From contig NC_030858.1 of assembly GCF_000208745.1 (NCBI RefSeq), forward strand, positions 13,301,513 through 13,365,512: a stretch of DNA of 64,000 nt, written 5' to 3'. Positions 60,510 to 64,000 of the stretch are shown here, in pieces. Position 1 is the stretch's first letter; the number at the start of each line of letters is the position of its first letter. The translations under genes and the position numbers were made by a program. A model generated the notes under the pieces. That model had not been told where the DNA came from. It searched no databases and worked only from the letters and a program-made list of their open reading frames with translations. Source of the DNA: Theobroma cacao. Lineage: Eukaryota; Streptophyta; Magnoliopsida; Malvales; Malvaceae.

Positions 60510-60910
60510 GCAATCTGGGGAAAATGTATCGATATATTCCCTTATGTATCAATACATTCTTGGCAGGAAGAACACAAAAAGGCACTCTGTAAGTTTTCTA
60601 TCGATACATTCAAGAATGCATTGATAGATTTGATTGGGGAAACATTCAGTAAAATTTCTATAGATACATTATCCAAATGTATAAATAGATTTAAAGAATG
60701 GAGCATTCTATATAATTTTTATTGATGCATTGACAAAATGTATCGATAGATTTGGACTAGGGGACATTTTGTGAAAAATGTATCAATAAATTTCCCTAAC
60801 CTATTGATACATTTCGAGTAGAAAGCATTTTGTTTGATTTCTATCGATACATTGCCTCATGTATCGATAAATTGGAGGGAAATCCATGAAAATGTATCAA
60901 TACATGCATG
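60510..60910 (+). repeat. ~60-bp degenerate repeats forming TATCGATACAT hairpins
   Basis: Five to six units pair TATCGATACATT-type with AATGTATCGATA-type arms. The best hairpin has an 11-bp perfect stem, 60842-60852 with 60859-60869, and a 6-base loop. Unit starts near 60600, 60658, 60715, 60776 and 60840 indicate a period of about 60 bp. Confidence 0.8.
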
Positions 60911-62034
60911 AAAATGTGCAAAAATAAAAGACTTTGGGCTATCCGTTCATTTAGAAAAGAAAAGGAAGGAAAGAGCTCTCTGTTGCCTTTTGAAACCCTA
61001 AGTCCCTTTTGGCATTTTAGAGTTTGAGAAAAGTAGTTTGGAGCTTGGAAAACCTAAATAGAGGTAAGATTGACCTTTCTAACTGATTGATTTATGATTT
61101 AAATAGTTCATAATCATGAAATTTATTTGCTCTAACTTTGGTGTTACTTCCCTTTGAGATTGTTGGGAATTTGAAGTTGAAGTTGAGGAATCCAGCATAA
61201 AGCTAAAAATATTAACATATTGAACCTAGAAATTGAGACCTAGGTTTGTAACTATGAATAGTTGAAAATCGGGCTAGTTTAGGTGCTGGAATTTATTTAC
61301 TATGTTGAAATATTGATGGAGTTTTGTTAATAGCTGGAAATTTTTGAAAAACTGAAATAAACCATTGTGTATGTGCTTGAAAGGGGGAATTGAGGCTTTA
61401 ACCTGCTGTTGAGTTAAGAGATAGTTGTTGGAGACAAATGAACATTTGAATTGTTGTTGGATGAGTGATTATTGTAACTGTGAGTGGGGTTTAATATTTG
61501 AATTAACGCTTGTGAAGCATAACGCATTGTTAATGCACTACCATGGTACTTGATTGGTAAAATTATGCCTAGATAGATATGCCTAGGCTAGTAAATTATT
61601 TATATATGATGATATGTGTGCATGTTTTGTTGTGAGCCACATGATGGCATATAGGCTTGTGTTTCTAGTGCTCCCAGCCATAGGGTTTGCTGCCCATGAC
61701 AATATGACAAAAAAGATAAATGTTGCATAACACTAATGTTTATTGAGCTTGTTATGTATGTGTGAAACTATGTGATATCTGTGGGAGTAGCTATTATGAT
61801 AAATAGATGATTTGAGAAGTATTATGCTAAAATTGATAAGCAGAATTATATTGAATTCGATATGAATTAGTGAAGCAAGTGAGGCTCACTTATTATGATT
61901 CACTGATGCCAAATGAGATAGAAGGTATTAAAGGCATGATGGCCTAAATAACTGATTATGTCTTTCATCCAAGGGGATTATTTCAGACGTTGATTTGACT
62001 AAGGTTAAATGGTGTCTTGACCTGTGATTGTGAT

Positions 62035-62300
62035 GTGATTCTCCGCCAGTTACTTTAGCACTAAGGGTGATTTGATCTTCCACTAGTTATTTTGGCATTT
62101 TGCCTGATTTAAACCTCTATTGGTTACTTCAATGTCGCGCATGATTTGAACCTCTACTAGTTGCTTCAGTACTGTGCATGATTTGAACCTCCATAGGTTA
62201 TTTTGGTGCTGCACGTGATTTGACTCTTCGTCGGATGCTTCGACACTAAGCGTGATTTGACTCTGTCGGTTGGCCACTATACGTGATTTGACTACATCTA
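62035..62300 (+). repeat. 37-bp minisatellite in the Tekay/Del LTR
   Basis: Seven to eight units start TGATTTGA(A/C)CTC and contain GGTT or AGTT then ACTTC or GCTTC. Several units are exactly 37 bp, the flanking ones shorter or one base longer. Confidence 0.85.
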
Positions 62301-62921
62301 GGGAAGACCACTCATTGATTATGTTTCGATTGTGATGATATGATTTGTGAATAGCATGCTATAATATTTGACTATATGACTATTGATACGTAAATGAAAT
62401 GTAATTGGTACGCAATGGGAAAGCTTCATGGTAAGCAAATTAAATTTGAGTTTTGATGTTGTTCTCCTATAGACATGGGGTGCCTATGGAGCTTAATGAC
62501 AATGGCTTTAAAGGTAAGCCTTAATTTGATATGCATCGATTGTGGAGACTTAAATTGAAATGGTTATGATAGTGGGAGTGCCGATTTGAAAGCTAATTAT
62601 GGTAAAACTCATTTAATGAGATGAGTGTAAGGATATTAGGTTTGGCAAATAGTTATGCTCGCCTTATGATTTTGTTTTATGTCTCTACTTATTATCGTGC
62701 TTGTTTAGCATCTCACTCACTGTGTATTAGATAACTCACCCCTTTATTATACCATGTGTAGATAAATGAAGCTACCAGATTCACGTGGGTAGTGTCGTCT
62801 CTTTGATAGAAAAATTTTGGCATCCGATGGGTCCACTCCACTAAGTTAAAGTTGTAATACTTTCCGCTTCCGATATTGGTTTCTGAACTATGTTTAACTT
62901 GGAATTTGTGTAAGTATTTGT

Positions 62922-63777
62922 TGTTGATTTCTCACACAAGTACACGTATTGTTAACAAGTAATATAATGATAAAGAAGTGTCGATCCCACAGGGAATTAT
63001 TTTAATTCCTACTATTAACTACTAAAATTAACACACCCTAATTTTATCCAAGCAATTAAATTTATTAAAAAGAAAAATCAAAATTACTAAACTGAAACTT
63101 CAGTCAAACTACCAGACCTAAGATTATGATGTCCCTTAATACTTCATCTGATTATTGTCTCTCTCTCTTAACTCGGTTTAATGGATTAAGTTGCTAACCT
63201 AGAGTCCTAAATTATTTACAAGTCTCTGTCGGGTTTCTCATAAAAATACATCTCCCAATTAATTTACTATATATCTATGCAAATTAAATTAAAGAAAGAT
63301 TCATTAAGTCTGTGCTCTAATCCTGGCTATGTATGGCTTATAAGTGTATGTCTACCCTATATGCAAATCAAACCACCTAATCAACTAAGTGTATTCAATC
63401 ATATGCTATTTTATTCAAGGTCTACCTAAATCTCCTTCGTCAAAGTTTAACCTAGTTTTCAATTCAATCTAATTGGTGATCATGCAACTAGAAGCATTAA
63501 AAACAGAATAAAATAAACAACTTAAATCTAGCAAACATAAGTAAAATAGAGATAAATAATTCAAACTACATATTGAGTTCAATTATAATCTTAGATTAAC
63601 AATTTAGTTTCCCATCAAATCACACATCATCCATTGAATAAAGTTTAAACAATAAAAAAAAACTAAGAAAATAAAAGAATAATCAAAAAGAAAAAACTCA
63701 AGAATTATAATCTTGATCTTCCAAGTCTTCTTGAATCCTTCCAAATCTTTTCAGTTTCAACAACTTTGCAGCTTGAC
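62922..63777 (-). mobile_element. Athila/Tat-type LTR fragment
   Basis: It matches the LTRs at 36877 and 41537 from their TGTTGATTTCTC end for about 850 bp, and includes the ~60-bp block that the 36877 copy lacks. It stops in the word GCTTGAC, where a family T LTR begins at 63778. It is not followed by a primer site on the left, so it is a solo LTR or a 3' piece. Confidence 0.85.
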
Positions 63778-64000
63778 TGTCAAGCCCATCCCTAAATTAT
63801 CTACCATGTTACACATGAGACAGATAGAGTGATTGTATATTTGAACAACCCCGGAAGAATATTTAAAAGTCGGTATTGTGCTTAAAAGTACAAGTAAGTC
63901 GATTTATATCTCGAACTAATTAAAATAGAGATTTTAAGGTGAAATTAAGAGTTTCACAGTCTAAGGATGACTCAAAATGGTAATTCGGAGTTCGAGGATC
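63778..64000 (+). mobile_element. 5' start of another family T LTR
   Basis: It starts TGTCAAGCCCATCCC and continues with AAAAGTCGGTATTGTGCTTA and TAATTCGGAGTTCGAGGATC, matching the start of the solo LTR at 55700 (TGTAAAGCCCGACC, AAAAGTCGATATTGTACC, GATTCGGAGTTTGAGGATCA). It runs out of the window and splits the Athila/Tat LTR before it. Confidence 0.85.

Larger units (their letters stand above)
60175..62921 (+). mobile_element. 3' LTR of the Tekay/Del element
   Basis: About 2.7 kb following the purine tract. Text such as CTCACTCACTGTGTATTAGA and 'tcaccccttta' near 62700-62750 is typical of Tekay-type LTRs. Contained repeats are hairpin units with TATCGATACAT (60510-60910) and a 37-bp minisatellite (62035-62300). 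The right limit is set by another LTR fragment at 62922 and may be a truncation. Confidence 0.75.

Overview
The window is plant nuclear DNA, almost certainly from a eudicot: AT-rich, one intron-bearing gene of a plant-type family, and nearly everything else transposable elements of typical plant lineages. The MuDR-like proteins resemble ones I associate with Malvaceae (cacao or cotton relatives), but that is recall, not a search result. The only apparently functional host gene is a six-exon (DL)-glycerol-3-phosphatase gene of the GPP1/GPP2 type (HAD superfamily), 12427-18528 on the + strand. It encodes 238 aa with all four HAD motifs, and every intron is GT-AG.

Layout. 1-296: 3' end of a large gypsy-type LTR. 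About 1019-12176: one 11-kb Mutator-like element (MULE) with a decayed MURA transposase on + (about 1985-4965) and a decayed DUF1985 + Ulp1-like protease gene on - (about 9957-6351). This is the Kaonashi-type architecture. It holds four minisatellite arrays seeded with the heptamer GTGACAC/GTGTCAC. Its right end lies about 90 bp from the TATA box of the phosphatase gene. 12268-19070: phosphatase gene with a foldback MITE in intron 4. 19437-21212: more copies of that MITE. 22172-23420: Ty1/copia remnant (-). 23421-28490: LTR fragment split by a composite LTR insertion. About 28500-30723: Ogre-like LTR, tRNA-Arg-type primer site and leader. 30724-33830: Sirevirus-like LTR and envelope-like remnant (-). 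35250-35530: possible LINE ORF1 RRM remnant (-).

35700-64000 is a nest of LTR retrotransposons. A diverged LTR (+) is split by an Athila/Tat-type element (-, 36874-43039). Next comes a Tekay/Del-type gypsy pol (+) whose RNase H region is interrupted by a complete 10.7-kb non-autonomous element with giant LTRs (-, 44610-55337, target duplication ttatg). The same pol is interrupted again by a solo LTR (+, 55700-58633, duplication gagat). Its 3' PPT and LTR follow (60162-62921), then another Athila/Tat LTR fragment, itself cut by a further giant LTR starting at 63778.

The elements do not cooperate with the phosphatase gene; possible interactions are promoter-proximal (MULE end) and intronic (MITE). 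The most notable unexplained structures are: the motif arrays inside the MULE; an LTR that has absorbed a second polypurine tract; two LTRs of one element that differ by a replaced block; a short uncharacterised ORF in the giant-LTR element; and ATCGAT-centred palindromes in unrelated LTRs. A 206-base N gap at 52149-52354 is flanked by a duplicated segment and looks like an unmerged contig overlap.
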